NCBI RefSeq assembly: GCF_019331675.1
Contig: NZ_JAHBBJ010000014.1
Coordinates: forward strand, 1-64,000
Source of the DNA: Bifidobacterium miconisargentati
GTDB taxonomy: Bacteria > Actinomycetota > Actinomycetes > Actinomycetales > Bifidobacteriaceae
Length of the DNA: 64,000 nt
Direction of reading: 5' to 3'
The translations under genes and the position numbers were made by a program. Each line of letters opens with the position of its first letter. Position 1 is the first letter of the stretch. The notes below the pieces were generated by a model. That model made no database searches. It was not told where the DNA came from and saw only the letters and a program-made list of their open reading frames with translations. This document shows positions 8,356 to 17,358 of this stretch, piece after piece.

Positions 8356-9015
8356 ATGGCTGCGTTTACCGATGTGATCTTCGATTTCTGCGATGTGCTG
8401 GTCGATTGGAAACCCCGCGTACCGCTGGAGGGACAGGTTCCGGCCGAGGTCATCGACCGGCTGTTCGACCGCGCTGATCCGTACGGTTTCTGGCATTACG
8501 ACGAGCTGTCCGATCTGGGCTGGAGTGAGAAGCGGATTCTGGCCGATTATGCCGTGCATCATGGGCTTGACGACTTCGGCAATGGCGAGGGTGACAGCGG
8601 TGATGGTACGGCGGCGGATGTCGCCGCCTTGCGGGCGTTCCGTCGCTACTTTGAACGGCAACGTTTGGCCCTGTTCGGCATGCTGCCCGGCATGCCCGAA
8701 CTCCTGCGTGACTTGGACGCGGCCGGGGTGCGTTGTTGGGGTCTGACCAACTTCACCGTCAAATACGTGGATGCCGCGCGCGAGATGTTCCCCGCGTTGC
8801 GACTGCTCAAGGATGTGGTGGTCTCCAGCGCCGAACGCATTCATAAGCCGGATCCGGAGATTTTCCGCCGCGCCATTGCCCGATTCGGCGTGGAGCCCGC
8901 GCATACGGCCTTCGTGGACGACAAGCTGTGGAACGCTGAAGCCGGGACCGCGGCGGGCCTGACCGGCATCCGTTTCACCGACGCCGCGTCGTTGCGGGCG
9001 CGGCTGTTGGACTGA
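8356..9015 (+). CDS. HAD-superfamily hydrolase
   Basis: A 219-aa HAD phosphatase-like protein. Motif I is FDFCDVLVDW, motif II is LTNF, motif III is HKPDPEIFRRA and motif IV is FVDDK. It resembles the YihX-like sugar-phosphatase group, with Cys where Gly or Leu is usual after the nucleophile Asp. ATG 8356 has TAGGGT 7 nt upstream, suggesting a leaderless mRNA. Substrate unknown. Confidence 0.85.
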   Translation: MAAFTDVIFDFCDVLVDWKPRVPLEGQVPAEVIDRLFDRADPYGFWHYDELSDLGWSEKRILADYAVHHGLDDFGNGEGDSGDGTAADVAALRAFRRYFERQRLALFGMLPGMPELLRDLDAAGVRCWGLTNFTVKYVDAAREMFPALRLLKDVVVSSAERIHKPDPEIFRRAIARFGVEPAHTAFVDDKLWNAEAGTAAGLTGIRFTDAASLRARLLD

Positions 9016-9118
9016 GCGCGGCTTTTCGTCGCCGGAGCATTGCCGCGGTGGCTGGGACATGAAAAAGCCCATACCGGGCTGCAGGCAAAGCGGTAAACCT
9101 GGCACAGGCTTAATGAAA

Positions 9119-9242
9119 GGCTCTGTTAAACCAAGATTGACATGGCTCTTATTCTTGGCTCCCCTTGTCAGGGGAGCTGGCGGCGAAGCCGACTGAGGGG
9201 TAGTCAGGCATGGATTCATGCCGCTCTTGGTTTAACAGAGCC
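9119..9242. mobile_element. 124-bp MITE with 18-bp terminal inverted repeats and 8-bp target duplication
   Basis: Perfect 18-bp terminal inverted repeats begin GGCTCTGTTAAACCAAGA at 9119 and end in the complement at 9242. The element is flanked by the direct repeat TAATGAAA (9111-9118 and 9243-9250), the expected mark of an 8-bp target duplication. It encodes nothing. Inside is a copy of the GGCTCCCC...GAGGGGTAG hairpin repeat (9157-9205). The GGCTCT tip and 8-bp duplication recall the ISL3 family, so a resident ISL3-type transposase is the likely mobiliser (inference). Confidence 0.85.
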
Positions 9243-9278
9243 TAATGAAAGGGCGATCAATCGCAGGCGACTGCCGCC

Positions 9279-10832
9279 TCACGGCAGCTGCAGCGGCTTG
9301 TCCTCCTCGCGCGGATGGGACTTGCGCCACCAGCGCTGTACGAAATACGCGGCGTAGCACACCACGATGAACACGAGCTCGGCCCCCAGCGCGAACCGCT
9401 GTTCCTTGTCGAAGAAGACCAGCAGGAACGAGGCGGTGCACAGGATGAACGCCGCCCACGAGGTCCACGGGTAGCCCGGCGTCTTGTACTTGAGCTCGTC
9501 CGCGGAATGTCCGGACGCGATCCAGCGCTTGCGGAACACGATCTGGCAGTACGCGATCGCAATCCACACCACCACCGCGGACAAGCCGGAAAGCGCCACC
9601 AGCACCAGGTACACGGTCGAGGCGGCGATCACCGAACTCAGCAACGCCAGCAGACCGCCGGCCATCGCGGCGCACAGGGCCAGCATCGGCACGCCATGAC
9701 GGTTCGTCTTGGCGAACCAGCGCGGGATCATGCCCTCGTTGCCCATCGACCACACCATGCGCGTGGAGGCGTACAGGCCGGAATTCGAGGCGGACAGCAC
9801 GGCCGTGAGCACCACGAAGTTCATGATGTCCGCCGCGTACGGGATGCCGATGGAGCTGAACACGAGCACGAACGGGCTTTCGCCCACGCCCGCCTGACGC
9901 CACGGAATCAGGGCGCTCATCACCACGATGGAGCCGATGAAGAACAGCACCAGACGCCACAGCGTGGTGTGGATGGCCTTCGGCACGGCGGTCTCGGGGT
10001 CGCGCGTCTCGCCGGCGGTCACGCCGATGAGCTCGGTGCCGGAGAACGCGAAGTTGACGGTCAGGATCGTGGCGAACACCGGCATGAAGCCGTTCGGGAA
10101 GATGCCGTCCTTGGTGAGGTTGCCGAACAGCGGGGCATGGTCGTAGCCCTTCATCGGCAGTACGCCGAAGATCGCCAGCAGACCGATGCCGATGAACGCG
10201 CAGATGGCGAACACCTTGATGGAGGCGAACCAGAACTCTGCCTCCGCGAAGAACCGCACGGACAGCGCGTTGAGCGTGAAGATCAGTATGATGCAGGCCG
10301 CGCTCCATATCCAGGTGGGCGTATGCGGGAACCACCGTTGCATGAGCAGACCGGCCGCCGTGAATTCGGAGCCAAGCGCCACCGTCCAGGTGAGCCAGTA
10401 CTGGATGGCAATCACGAATCCGGTGCCGGGGCCGATGAACTTCTCGGCGTAGACGTGGAACGAGCCGGTCACCGGCATGGCCACGGACAGTTCGCCGAGC
10501 GTCAGCATCACGAGGTACACGATGACCGCGCCGATGCCGTACGCCAGGATCGTGCCGATCGGGCCCGCCTGCTGGATGGTGTAGCCGGAGCTCAGAAACA
10601 GGCCGGTGCCGATCACGCCGCCCAGCGAGATCATCTGCAGGTGGCGCGACTCCATGCCGCGCTTGAGGTTCGTGTGCAGCGCATGCTTGGTGTGGTCTTT
10701 GCCATCGGTTTCGCGGTTGGTTCCGGTAACGGTCGCGGGTTCGCCGGTGCTCGACGCGGCGGGAATCGATGACGATGCCGCTGCGGGCTGTGACGGCGAC
10801 TGCGCCGCCATATCAAGGTCGGGTTGGCTCAT
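9279..10832 (-). CDS. Amino-acid permease (APC superfamily, AAT family)
   Basis: A 517-aa transporter with about 12 membrane helices. The family hallmark is in helix 1 ([20 protein letters not shown]), followed by [20 protein letters not shown] and the helix 3 region [20 protein letters not shown]. It would take up an amino acid by proton symport; LysP-, AroP- and GabP-type permeases share these features, so the substrate is open. The N-terminal 45 residues are polar and Ser/Ala-rich. ATG 10832 is chosen; an upstream in-frame ATG at 10874 is less likely. The exporter gene at 10905 lies 72 bases upstream on the same strand, suggesting one operon. Confidence 0.88.
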   Translation of the reverse strand: MSQPDLDMAAQSPSQPAAASSSIPAASSTGEPATVTGTNRETDGKDHTKHALHTNLKRGMESRHLQMISLGGVIGTGLFLSSGYTIQQAGPIGTILAYGIGAVIVYLVMLTLGELSVAMPVTGSFHVYAEKFIGPGTGFVIAIQYWLTWTVALGSEFTAAGLLMQRWFPHTPTWIWSAACIILIFTLNALSVRFFAEAEFWFASIKVFAICAFIGIGLLAIFGVLPMKGYDHAPLFGNLTKDGIFPNGFMPVFATILTVNFAFSGTELIGVTAGETRDPETAVPKAIHTTLWRLVLFFIGSIVVMSALIPWRQAGVGESPFVLVFSSIGIPYAADIMNFVVLTAVLSASNSGLYASTRMVWSMGNEGMIPRWFAKTNRHGVPMLALCAAMAGGLLALLSSVIAASTVYLVLVALSGLSAVVVWIAIAYCQIVFRKRWIASGHSADELKYKTPGYPWTSWAAFILCTASFLLVFFDKEQRFALGAELVFIVVCYAAYFVQRWWRKSHPREEDKPLQLP

Positions 10833-10904
10833 GCTGCTCTCTCTGACATGCGTGTTCCATGGCGGCCGCTTCAAGACGGCCCGGAACAGTATACCGGCAC
10901 GGGG

Positions 10905-11585
10905 CTACGCGGCCAGACGGCTCCGTACGGCTTCGGTGATGGTCACGCCGCCCAGAATCGCCATGATGCCGGCGGATACCAGGCTCAGGATTCGGCGCGA
11001 ACGGCCGGACTTGAGTCTGCCGGCGAAGAACGCGGCCATGCATGCCAGCGTGATGAGCACGGCCATGCTTTCGACGAAGTGAATAAGGCCCAGCGAGACG
11101 CCCATCTGCAGATGATCCACGCCGGGCACCAGGAACTGCGGGATCACGGCGATGTAGAAGACGCCGATCTTCGGATTGAACAGGTCGGTGAGGAATCCGC
11201 GCACGAACGAGGAAACGATGGGGAAGCGGGATCCGGCGGCTTCGGTTGGTGCGAGTTGCGGTTGCTGCGTTTGTGATTGCTCGGCTTTGTGTTCGTCCTT
11301 CGGCTTGCGGACCAGGCTGACCGCAAGGTACAGCAGATACAGTCCACCGAGTAGTCGGATGGCGTCGTAGGCGACGGGCAGAGCGTTGATGATGGCGGCA
11401 AGGCCCACCGCGGCGGCCACCGCCCACGCCAGCACGCCGAACGAGATGCCGCACGCCGCCGCGATGCCGCGCCTGCGTGTGGTGTTGATGGTCTCGTTGA
11501 CCACCATCATCATGTCAAGTCCCGGCAGCAACGCCATCGACCCCGCCACCAACGTGAACCCCAGCAATGCCTGCACATACGTCAT
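10905..11585 (-). CDS. LysE/RhtB family amino-acid exporter
   Basis: A 226-aa membrane protein with about six helices. The N-terminus holds the RhtB-type motif GSMALLPGLDMMMVVNETIN. A charged Gln-rich loop (EHKAEQSQTQQPQLAPTEA) separates helices 3 and 4, and FLTDLFNPKIGVFYIAVIPQ is the second family signature. ATG 11585 follows AAGGAGG. It precedes an amino-acid permease on the same strand, pairing export with uptake. Confidence 0.88.
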   Translation of the reverse strand: MTYVQALLGFTLVAGSMALLPGLDMMMVVNETINTTRRRGIAAACGISFGVLAWAVAAAVGLAAIINALPVAYDAIRLLGGLYLLYLAVSLVRKPKDEHKAEQSQTQQPQLAPTEAAGSRFPIVSSFVRGFLTDLFNPKIGVFYIAVIPQFLVPGVDHLQMGVSLGLIHFVESMAVLITLACMAAFFAGRLKSGRSRRILSLVSAGIMAILGGVTITEAVRSRLAA

Positions 11586-11684
11586 GATGCGATGCCTCCT
11601 TCACTTCCGCGACTGCTTTTCCGCCCCATTGAACCCGCCTTTCATTGGCGACATGTTACGGATGGTGATGCAGTTAAGTCATGT

Positions 11685-11711
11685 TGACGTCATTTTGATT
11701 TCGTTTATATT
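11685..11711 (+). promoter_or_regulatory. Promoter of the toxin-antitoxin pair
   Basis: TTGACG (11685-11690) and TATATT (11706-11711) are 15 nt apart. The near-palindrome TATTCGGAATA at 11708-11718 overlaps the -10 region and could be the antitoxin operator. The ribosome site GGAGG follows at 11743. Confidence 0.55.
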
Positions 11712-11753
11712 CGGAATAGAATACAAATGACATACATATTTTGGAGGTGGGTC

Positions 11754-12077
11754 ATGGTTACGTCAACGTACCGGGTGGATGCGGATTTGAAGAAGCAGGC
11801 GGCCGAGCTGTACGAATCGATGGGCATGAGCCTGAACACCGCTATCAACGTGTTCCTGCGACAGTCGGTCAAGGAGCAGCGCATGCCGTTCCAACCGAGC
11901 GCCGCGCCTGTAGCTCCGGCATTGCCCGAAGCGGGTACGGTTGCGGCGAATGGAGTAGTGTATCAGGGTCTGGACGATCGAGGGTATCCGATTGTTTCTA
12001 TTCCCGGCAGAATGATTGCCGAGCCAAAACGTGACGCGGACGGTACGCCGGTGCTGCCGCAATCATGGAAAGACTGA
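11754..12077 (+). CDS. RelB/DinJ-like antitoxin
   Basis: A 107-aa protein whose first 45 residues (TSTYRVDADLKKQAAELYES, then MGMSLNTAINVFLRQ) form the ribbon-helix-helix domain of RelB/DinJ antitoxins. The C-terminal part (VYQGLDDRGYPIVSIPGR) would be the toxin-neutralising tail. ATG 11754 follows TTGGAGGTGG. It precedes the toxin by 6 nt. It is a candidate autorepressor of its own promoter. Confidence 0.82.
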   Translation: MVTSTYRVDADLKKQAAELYESMGMSLNTAINVFLRQSVKEQRMPFQPSAAPVAPALPEAGTVAANGVVYQGLDDRGYPIVSIPGRMIAEPKRDADGTPVLPQSWKD

Positions 12078-12083
12078 ATCATC

Positions 12084-12464
12084 ATGTCTGACCGTCCTGT
12101 TCTGAAACCCGTGCCAGAGATTTTGCGCACGTTCGATGTGTACCGCATGCCAGTCAGGTTCGAGGAGGACAAGACCCGTTCGCGCAACCACTATGTCACG
12201 TGCATCGTCATCGACGTGGATGGTGATGGTGGCGTAGCGGTGAAGCTGACCAGCAATCCGAAGTGGGAAGGTGCCGGTGACGTTCAACTGCTTGATTGGG
12301 AGCAAGCTGGTTTGACGCACGTTACCACCGCTCGCTGTGCGCAGCTGGTTCGTTTCAAACGCAAGGATTTGCAAGGATATACGGGAACGCTGAGCAGGGA
12401 AGACGCCATCAGGCTGGTGGGCGCGCTGAGCAGCGTGCCTCCTGATGGATCTATCTGGCTGTGA
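12084..12464 (+). CDS. Probable PemK/MazF-fold toxin
   Basis: A 126-aa protein. The order HYVTCIVIDVD, KLTSNP, GDVQLLDWEQAGL, ARCAQLVRFKR, GTLSREDAIRLVGAL follows the MazF/PemK fold (conserved TS, a GD...L.DW..AGL strand, and a final D..L helix). This would be a ribosome-independent endoribonuclease, but I cannot confirm catalytic residues. It sits directly after a DinJ-type antitoxin, which usually pairs with a YafQ/RelE toxin, so the combination is a hybrid. Toxin identity rests on pattern and position. Confidence 0.6.
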   Translation: MSDRPVLKPVPEILRTFDVYRMPVRFEEDKTRSRNHYVTCIVIDVDGDGGVAVKLTSNPKWEGAGDVQLLDWEQAGLTHVTTARCAQLVRFKRKDLQGYTGTLSREDAIRLVGALSSVPPDGSIWL

Positions 12465-12657
12465 TTCGGTCCGTTGAGGGCTGGCTTTGAAAGAAGCCGG
12501 GGACGATCTGAATCTGCATCCTGTTTAGTGTCGGACAAACCTGAAGAAAGCTTGGGAACTTTCATTGGGTTTTATGAAATTGGCCGATACTCCATGGTCT
12601 GCGCGTTAGGGTTACGCGCTTGGAATCCGTGGGGGAGGATGGCATGCAGAACTCCGT

Positions 12658-13605
12658 ATGGATGAAGACGGTGATGGAGTGGTCGTTGGTCCGTGGCGCT
12701 GGGTGCGTAGCCACCGTCTCTGCGTTACCGTCACCGCCGGATTGGTGGCGCTGAACCTCGTGGTCTGGCTCGTGGCCGCCATGGCCGGCTTCGCGTTCCC
12801 GCTGCGCCTGAACACCAGCATGGCCGAATTCAGCTTCGGCAAACTCGTCGCCACCCTGTTCCTGGCCCGTGGCGTGCTGCAGCTCGTCATCGACGCGGTG
12901 CTATGGATCGTCATGCTGTCCATCGCCGAAACGCGATTGGGGCGTCGCCTCACCATCATCACCGCGTTCGTCTGTGCCGTCATCGGCATCTTCGTCGGAC
13001 TCGCCCTGTGCTCGGCGATCGGCTGGATATTCCAGGATTCCAGCTTCGTTGCGCGGATGGGATTCACGCTGAGCCCGTTGGCACTGCCGGTCGGCGCGAT
13101 GATGGCGGCCAGCGCACGGTGCAGCCATCTGTGGCGTCACCGCACGGACAGCCCTAACGGCATCATGGAGTTTCTCATCGCGCGCATGGCCGAACGTCTG
13201 CGCGACGACGGTCAGGCCGATCCGGAGCATGCCGTGGAGTTCATGAGTCTGTCCGCCGCGCCGCTGGCCGGCATGAATCCCGAGCGGGACAACCGGAGCG
13301 GCGATGGCGATGCCGGCGCGGGCGTTGGCGGTGCCGCGGATGCCGGAAACGCAGCTGCGCCGGACGAGGGCGTGCAGGTGCTTCAGCACGCGCTGCAGAT
13401 CGTGGCTGACTGGATGGAGCCGGCCTACGGATTCCACTCGCTGTTCAACTTCAAGCGCAAGTTCCAGCCCGCCGAGGTGCCCGTGTACGTGTGCTATCCC
13501 GATCCGGCCGCGCTGCCGACCATCGGGCTGGCGGTGGTGCGTGCCTACGTGCCGTCCGTCACGCCCGCCGAAGTGACCGGCATGCTCAAGACGTTGCGCG
13601 CGTAG
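12658..13605 (+). CDS. Unrecognised polytopic membrane protein, rhomboid-like N-terminus
   Basis: A 315-aa protein with about four hydrophobic helices in residues 20-165 (GLVALNLVVWLVAAMAGFAF; GVLQLVIDAVLWIVMLSIAE; FVCAVIGIFVGLALCSAIGW). The text ETRLGRRLTIIT between helices recalls rhomboid-like proteins, but I see no catalytic GxSG serine. The C-terminal 150 residues are cytosolic-type with a Gly/Ala/Asp-rich linker near residue 220. The start is uncertain: GGGGGAGG at 12631 is well placed for an out-of-frame ATG at 12644 but far from 12658. Function unknown. Confidence 0.65.
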   Translation: MDEDGDGVVVGPWRWVRSHRLCVTVTAGLVALNLVVWLVAAMAGFAFPLRLNTSMAEFSFGKLVATLFLARGVLQLVIDAVLWIVMLSIAETRLGRRLTIITAFVCAVIGIFVGLALCSAIGWIFQDSSFVARMGFTLSPLALPVGAMMAASARCSHLWRHRTDSPNGIMEFLIARMAERLRDDGQADPEHAVEFMSLSAAPLAGMNPERDNRSGDGDAGAGVGGAADAGNAAAPDEGVQVLQHALQIVADWMEPAYGFHSLFNFKRKFQPAEVPVYVCYPDPAALPTIGLAVVRAYVPSVTPAEVTGMLKTLRA

Positions 13606-13613
13606 CCTCGCCC

Positions 13614-13676
13614 GTGATAACGACTGTCCCCCAAGACGATGGGAGAGTATCGCCTTGGGGGGACAGTCATTATCAC
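13614..13676. terminator. Bidirectional terminator-like palindrome
   Basis: Arms of about 22 bp (GTGATAACGACTGTCCCCC with the complement GGGGGGACAGTCATTATCAC) lie between the convergent genes ending at 13605 and 13694. One mismatch and one bulge; no T-run. Confidence 0.6.
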
Positions 13677-13693
13677 ATCACTGAGTCGGTCAA

Positions 13694-14974
13694 TCAGGCC
13701 TTGGTCGGATCCTTCTGAAGGAAGAGGAAGACGAGGGCCACGACCAGCAGAATCGCGATGGACAGCACGCCGAGCGATGCGTTGCCGGTCAGGGACGTGG
13801 TGGTGGCCACGAGGAACGTGCCGAGGATGGAAGCCGTCTTGCCGAAGATATCGTAGAAGCCGTAGTACTCGTTGGCGTGCTCCTTGGGGATGATCTTGCC
13901 GTAGTACGAGCGGGAAAGCGCCTGGATGCCGCCCTGGAACATGCCCACCAGAATCGCGAGGATCCAGAACTCGAGCGCGGACTTCAGGAAGAACGTGGCG
14001 AAGAACACGATGCCCATGTACGCCGCGACGGCCACCGTGATCATCGGCTTGCAGCCGAACCGGCCGGCCAGCCGACCGTACAGGATCGCGCACGGGAACG
14101 CCACGAACTGCGTGACCAGCAGGGCCACCACGAGCTGCGTGGAGTCGATGCCAAGCTGCGTGCCGTAGGACGTGCTCATCGAGATCACCGTGTTCACCGC
14201 GTCGATGTAGAAGAAGAACGCCACCATGAACATCCACAGCGGCTTGTTCTTCACGATCTTGCCGAATGTGGAGCCCAGCTCACGGAATGTGCCGCGGATC
14301 GCCTCGCGCGCGTGGTCGCGGGTGGCGCGGTAGTGCACCTGACGGTAGCTGGTGATGAGCGGAATGGTGAACGCCACCCACCACACGGCGGTGATGACGA
14401 ACGAGGCGCGCGTGCAGGCCACCGTGGACCAGCCGAACAGCGCCGGGCCGCCGAAGATCAGTGCGATGCAGACGATGAACGGCACGGTGGAACCCACGTA
14501 GCCCCAGCCGTAGCCGTGCGAGGAGACCTTGTCCATGCGCTCGTTGGTGGTGGTGTCGATGAGCATCGAATCGTAGAACGTGAGCGAGCCGTTGAGACCG
14601 ATGGTGGCCAGCACGTAGACGATGAGGAACGGCAGCCAGGTCAGCGGCAGCGCCATCGCGCAGCACATCACCACGCCCGTGCCGAAGAAGCCCAGGAAGA
14701 ACTTGATCTTCATGCCCTGCACGTCGGCGATGGAGCCGAGCAACGGCATCAGCAGGGCGATGACGAGCGAGGCGATGGTCTGCGCGTACCCCCATGCGGA
14801 CACGATGTTGCCGTCCGCGGGCATCAGCGACTTCGCGTAGATCGGGATGACCGCGGTGGACAGCAATACGAACGCGGAATTGCCCACGTCGTAGACGATC
14901 CACTTTTTCTCGTGTGCGGACAGTTTGCCGTTTGCGCCGTTCTGCGGCGGCGTTGCGATGCTGGCAGCGCTCAT
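13694..14974 (-). CDS. UMF1-type MFS transporter
   Basis: A 426-aa protein with about 12 helices. KKWIVYDVGNSAFVLLSTAV at the N-terminus is the UMF1/Atg22-like signature, and MSTSYGTQLGIDSTQLVVAL opens the second half. Solutes of bacterial UMF1 members are poorly known. ATG 14974 follows GAGGAGC. The PfkB-family gene at 15200-16225 lies upstream on the same strand, separated only by an intergenic repeat, so co-transcription is likely. Confidence 0.85.
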   Translation of the reverse strand: MSAASIATPPQNGANGKLSAHEKKWIVYDVGNSAFVLLSTAVIPIYAKSLMPADGNIVSAWGYAQTIASLVIALLMPLLGSIADVQGMKIKFFLGFFGTGVVMCCAMALPLTWLPFLIVYVLATIGLNGSLTFYDSMLIDTTTNERMDKVSSHGYGWGYVGSTVPFIVCIALIFGGPALFGWSTVACTRASFVITAVWWVAFTIPLITSYRQVHYRATRDHAREAIRGTFRELGSTFGKIVKNKPLWMFMVAFFFYIDAVNTVISMSTSYGTQLGIDSTQLVVALLVTQFVAFPCAILYGRLAGRFGCKPMITVAVAAYMGIVFFATFFLKSALEFWILAILVGMFQGGIQALSRSYYGKIIPKEHANEYYGFYDIFGKTASILGTFLVATTTSLTGNASLGVLSIAILLVVALVFLFLQKDPTKA

Positions 14975-15137
14975 AATGCTCCTCGGATTCGTTGACTGCA
15001 TTCCATCGTAAAAGCCGAGGATATGGGCGAAGTGCCGTTTAAGTTGAACGGAGCGTGAACAATATTGGGGCCGAGCCGTGAAGCGGGAAGCCCAGTGGGC
15101 TTCCCGTAAGCGAGGTAAACGACGCCCCTGTGGAGAA

Positions 15138-15186
15138 GACTCCCCTCAGTCACCTACGGTGACAGCTCCCCTCAAAGAGGGGAGCC
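15138..15186 (-). repeat. GGCTCCCC hairpin repeat, reverse orientation
   Basis: A copy of the family described in the findings. The second hairpin is GTCACC-GTA-GGTGAC, a compensated variant of GTCAGC-GAA-GCTGAC. It lies between the PfkB-family gene and the UMF1 transporter. Confidence 0.85.
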
Positions 15187-15199
15187 GAGGTGATAATCG

Positions 15200-16225
15200 C
15201 TACTGCAGCAGGGCGGCGGCCTCGTCGTAGTCGGGGCATTGGGGCACGCCGTTGACGCTGTGCGCGATCGCCACGGACGTCGCGGCATTGGCCACCTTCA
15301 CCGATTCCGCCAGATCACGCCCCTCGGCCAGCATGGCGCACATCGCGCCGGTGTGGCAGCCACCGGCCGAACGGGTGTGTACGGCCTTGGTGGGGAATCC
15401 CTCGATATGCGTGGTCTCGCCGCCTGGTTCGCGCACCCATGCGCCGCGAGAGCCCACACGCACCACCAGCGGGGCACGCAGCGTGGAGCCCAAACCGTCG
15501 CACAGCTGGTGCATGAAGTCGTCCAGTCCGCCGCCGATGGTCACCTTGCTGTCGTCGATCGGTGCGCCGAGGCGTTCGGCCAACGTCATGGCCTCCTGGC
15601 GGTTGCAGGACCAGATCGGGCGTGCGAGCACCAGATCCTCGAGCATGTGGTCGTTGACCAGCCGCAGTGTGTTGGTGGGGTTGATGACCAGCGTGTAGTC
15701 GCGCTTGGCCGGGTCGGTGCCGGCCTTGAGCAGGAAGCCGTCCACGCCGGTGGCCGTGTGGTCCATCAGCGTGTTGCCGCTGATGTGCACCACGTCGTTG
15801 GCCTGCGGCTCCAGCATCGCGAAGGTGTCCGCATCGCCGTGCGCCTCGGCGCCGTAGGAGGCGATGAAGGTCTTCTTGTGCGAATCGGTGGGCTCCTCGG
15901 CGCTCAGCACCACGCGGAAGCCGGAGTCCTCGTCCAGACGGTCCTGACCGATGTGCGTGATGCCGTTGTCCTGGAAGGACTGGCGGATGAAGTGCGCCCA
16001 CAGGCCGTTGCCCAGGATGCCGGCATGCTCGGCCGGAACGCCCATGCGGCTGGCGGCCTCAAGCACGCGGTAGCTGCCGCCGATGGAGGGCTTGGGATGG
16101 TCGGCCACGGCGAATCCGCCTTGCGGTGGCACCTCGTCCACGTTCATCATGATGTCCACCCAGACCTGTCCCAAGGAAATCACGCTGGGCTGGTGGGTAC
16201 CGATTCCACGCCGCAGATTCAACAT
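15200..16225 (-). CDS. PfkB-family (ribokinase-like) protein lacking the catalytic Asp
   Basis: A 341-aa ribokinase-fold protein. VISLGQVWVDIMMNVDEVP and GGSYRVLEAASRMGVPAEHA match the N-terminal sugar-kinase signature, and GCHTGAMCAMLAEG matches the C-terminal one. Where PfkB kinases have the GAGD motif carrying the catalytic base, this protein reads SAGG (residues 286-289), so the Asp is replaced by Gly. It may be a pseudokinase or a kinase with a displaced base. The start MLNLRRGIGTH follows a clear GGAGG. It probably shares an operon with the UMF1 transporter. Substrate unknown. Confidence 0.78.
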   Translation of the reverse strand: MLNLRRGIGTHQPSVISLGQVWVDIMMNVDEVPPQGGFAVADHPKPSIGGSYRVLEAASRMGVPAEHAGILGNGLWAHFIRQSFQDNGITHIGQDRLDEDSGFRVVLSAEEPTDSHKKTFIASYGAEAHGDADTFAMLEPQANDVVHISGNTLMDHTATGVDGFLLKAGTDPAKRDYTLVINPTNTLRLVNDHMLEDLVLARPIWSCNRQEAMTLAERLGAPIDDSKVTIGGGLDDFMHQLCDGLGSTLRAPLVVRVGSRGAWVREPGGETTHIEGFPTKAVHTRSAGGCHTGAMCAMLAEGRDLAESVKVANAATSVAIAHSVNGVPQCPDYDEAAALLQ

Positions 16226-16473
16226 CGCAGCCTCCTTCGTTGGAAAATCGAACGTCCTGGGCCCCTTCGTCCCTGACGTCTCTTATATGCAGATTATATG
16301 GGAGCGATGCGTGCGTGGAATGGACAAATCGCCGCGCATTATTGGATAAGCTGTATGGTTTACCGGTGTTTCAGGGGGATTTCAGGGAGGCTGTGGCTGG
16401 TGTGAATCGGCTCACAGCGGCCTCGTCGTGTTTGCGGCATGCATGTTTGCGCCGCGCTTGCGGTGTGACGCGC

Positions 16474-17205
16474 TCACAGCATGACGAGTGCGAAGTCCAC
16501 CAGCAGCTTGACGCCGTACAGGGTGATGACGCCGCCGCACACGCGGTTGAGCACGTCGATGATCTTCGGGCTGAACTTGTGCGCGAAGGCGTTGACGATA
16601 AGCGTGACGCCGAGGAACCACAGCACGGAGGCCGTCTCGACGCCGGTGATGAACGGGGTGGTCTGGCCCGCGCTGAGGGTGGCGGCGAACGCGCCGAGCA
16701 TCAGCGTGCCGTCGATGATGGCCTGCGGGTTGAACCAGGTGACGGCGCAGGCGGTGCCGATGGTGCTCAGCAGGCCGTGCATGCCGAGATGCTGAGCGGG
16801 TGCGGCGGTGGGCGCGACCGCGGCGGAGGCGTCCGCGCGGGCCGCGATTGCCGGCTGGGTGGACGCGGTGGTGCCGCTGACGGCTTCGGCACGTCCATTG
16901 CCGTCCGCTTCCTTGCCGGAACCGTGGCGCTTCGGCAACACCAGGCCCATGCCGATACGTACCACCACAAGTCCGCCCAGGCCCAGCACGATGGTCTCCA
17001 GCCAGGGGTGCGCCTGCATGAGCGCGCCGATGCCGAAGAAGCAGGAGAGCGAAAGGGCCATGTCGAAGCAGATGACGATGAGCGCGGTGATCAGGGCGTT
17101 GCGGCGCGTGCGTGTCAACGCCGAATTGATGACGAACAGGTTCTGCATGCCGATCGGCGCGATGTACGCCAGTCCCATCGTCAGTCCCTGAATGTACAGA
17201 CCCAT
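16474..17205 (-). CDS. LysE/ArgO-type amino-acid exporter
   Basis: A 243-aa exporter. LAYIAPIGMQNLFVINSAL is the LysE/ArgO N-terminal motif, and CAVTWFNPQAIIDGTLMLGA the second. A 50-residue polar Ala/Ser-rich loop interrupts it after helix 3. Export of lysine or arginine is expected for the family. It is divergent from a MocR-type regulator, and the shared 240-bp region holds three copies of ACCCAACCAAA. ATG 17205 follows AGAGGGAACGG. Confidence 0.9.
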   Translation of the reverse strand: MGLYIQGLTMGLAYIAPIGMQNLFVINSALTRTRRNALITALIVICFDMALSLSCFFGIGALMQAHPWLETIVLGLGGLVVVRIGMGLVLPKRHGSGKEADGNGRAEAVSGTTASTQPAIAARADASAAVAPTAAPAQHLGMHGLLSTIGTACAVTWFNPQAIIDGTLMLGAFAATLSAGQTTPFITGVETASVLWFLGVTLIVNAFAHKFSPKIIDVLNRVCGGVITLYGVKLLVDFALVML

Positions 17206-17228
17206 GATTCCGTTCCCTCTACCCTCTG

Positions 17229-17257
17229 TTTGGTTGGGTCATATTCACCCAACCAAA
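17229..17257. promoter_or_regulatory. Palindromic candidate operator for the MocR regulator
   Basis: TTTGGTTGGGT and ACCCAACCAAA form a perfect 11-bp inverted repeat with a 7-nt gap. A third copy of ACCCAACCAAA lies at 17390-17400. MocR regulators typically bind spaced repeats between their gene and a divergent target. Confidence 0.7.
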
Positions 17258-17358
17258 ACCAGCCAAACCTTGTCCGGCTGGTTATTCGTTCTTGGATTAC
17301 CTATGCCGGAAATCCCTTATGTTTCAATACTGTTGCTCTATGGTATGCAGTAGATTAC

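Noticed and set aside
12644-12760. Short gene starting at ATG 12644
   Set aside because: It has a good ribosome site, but encodes an unconvincing peptide that overlaps the membrane protein out of frame; kept only as a note on the uncertain start.
15200-16225. Assigning the PfkB protein as a fructokinase or ribokinase
   Set aside because: The catalytic Asp is missing and no sugar-specific residues could be named.
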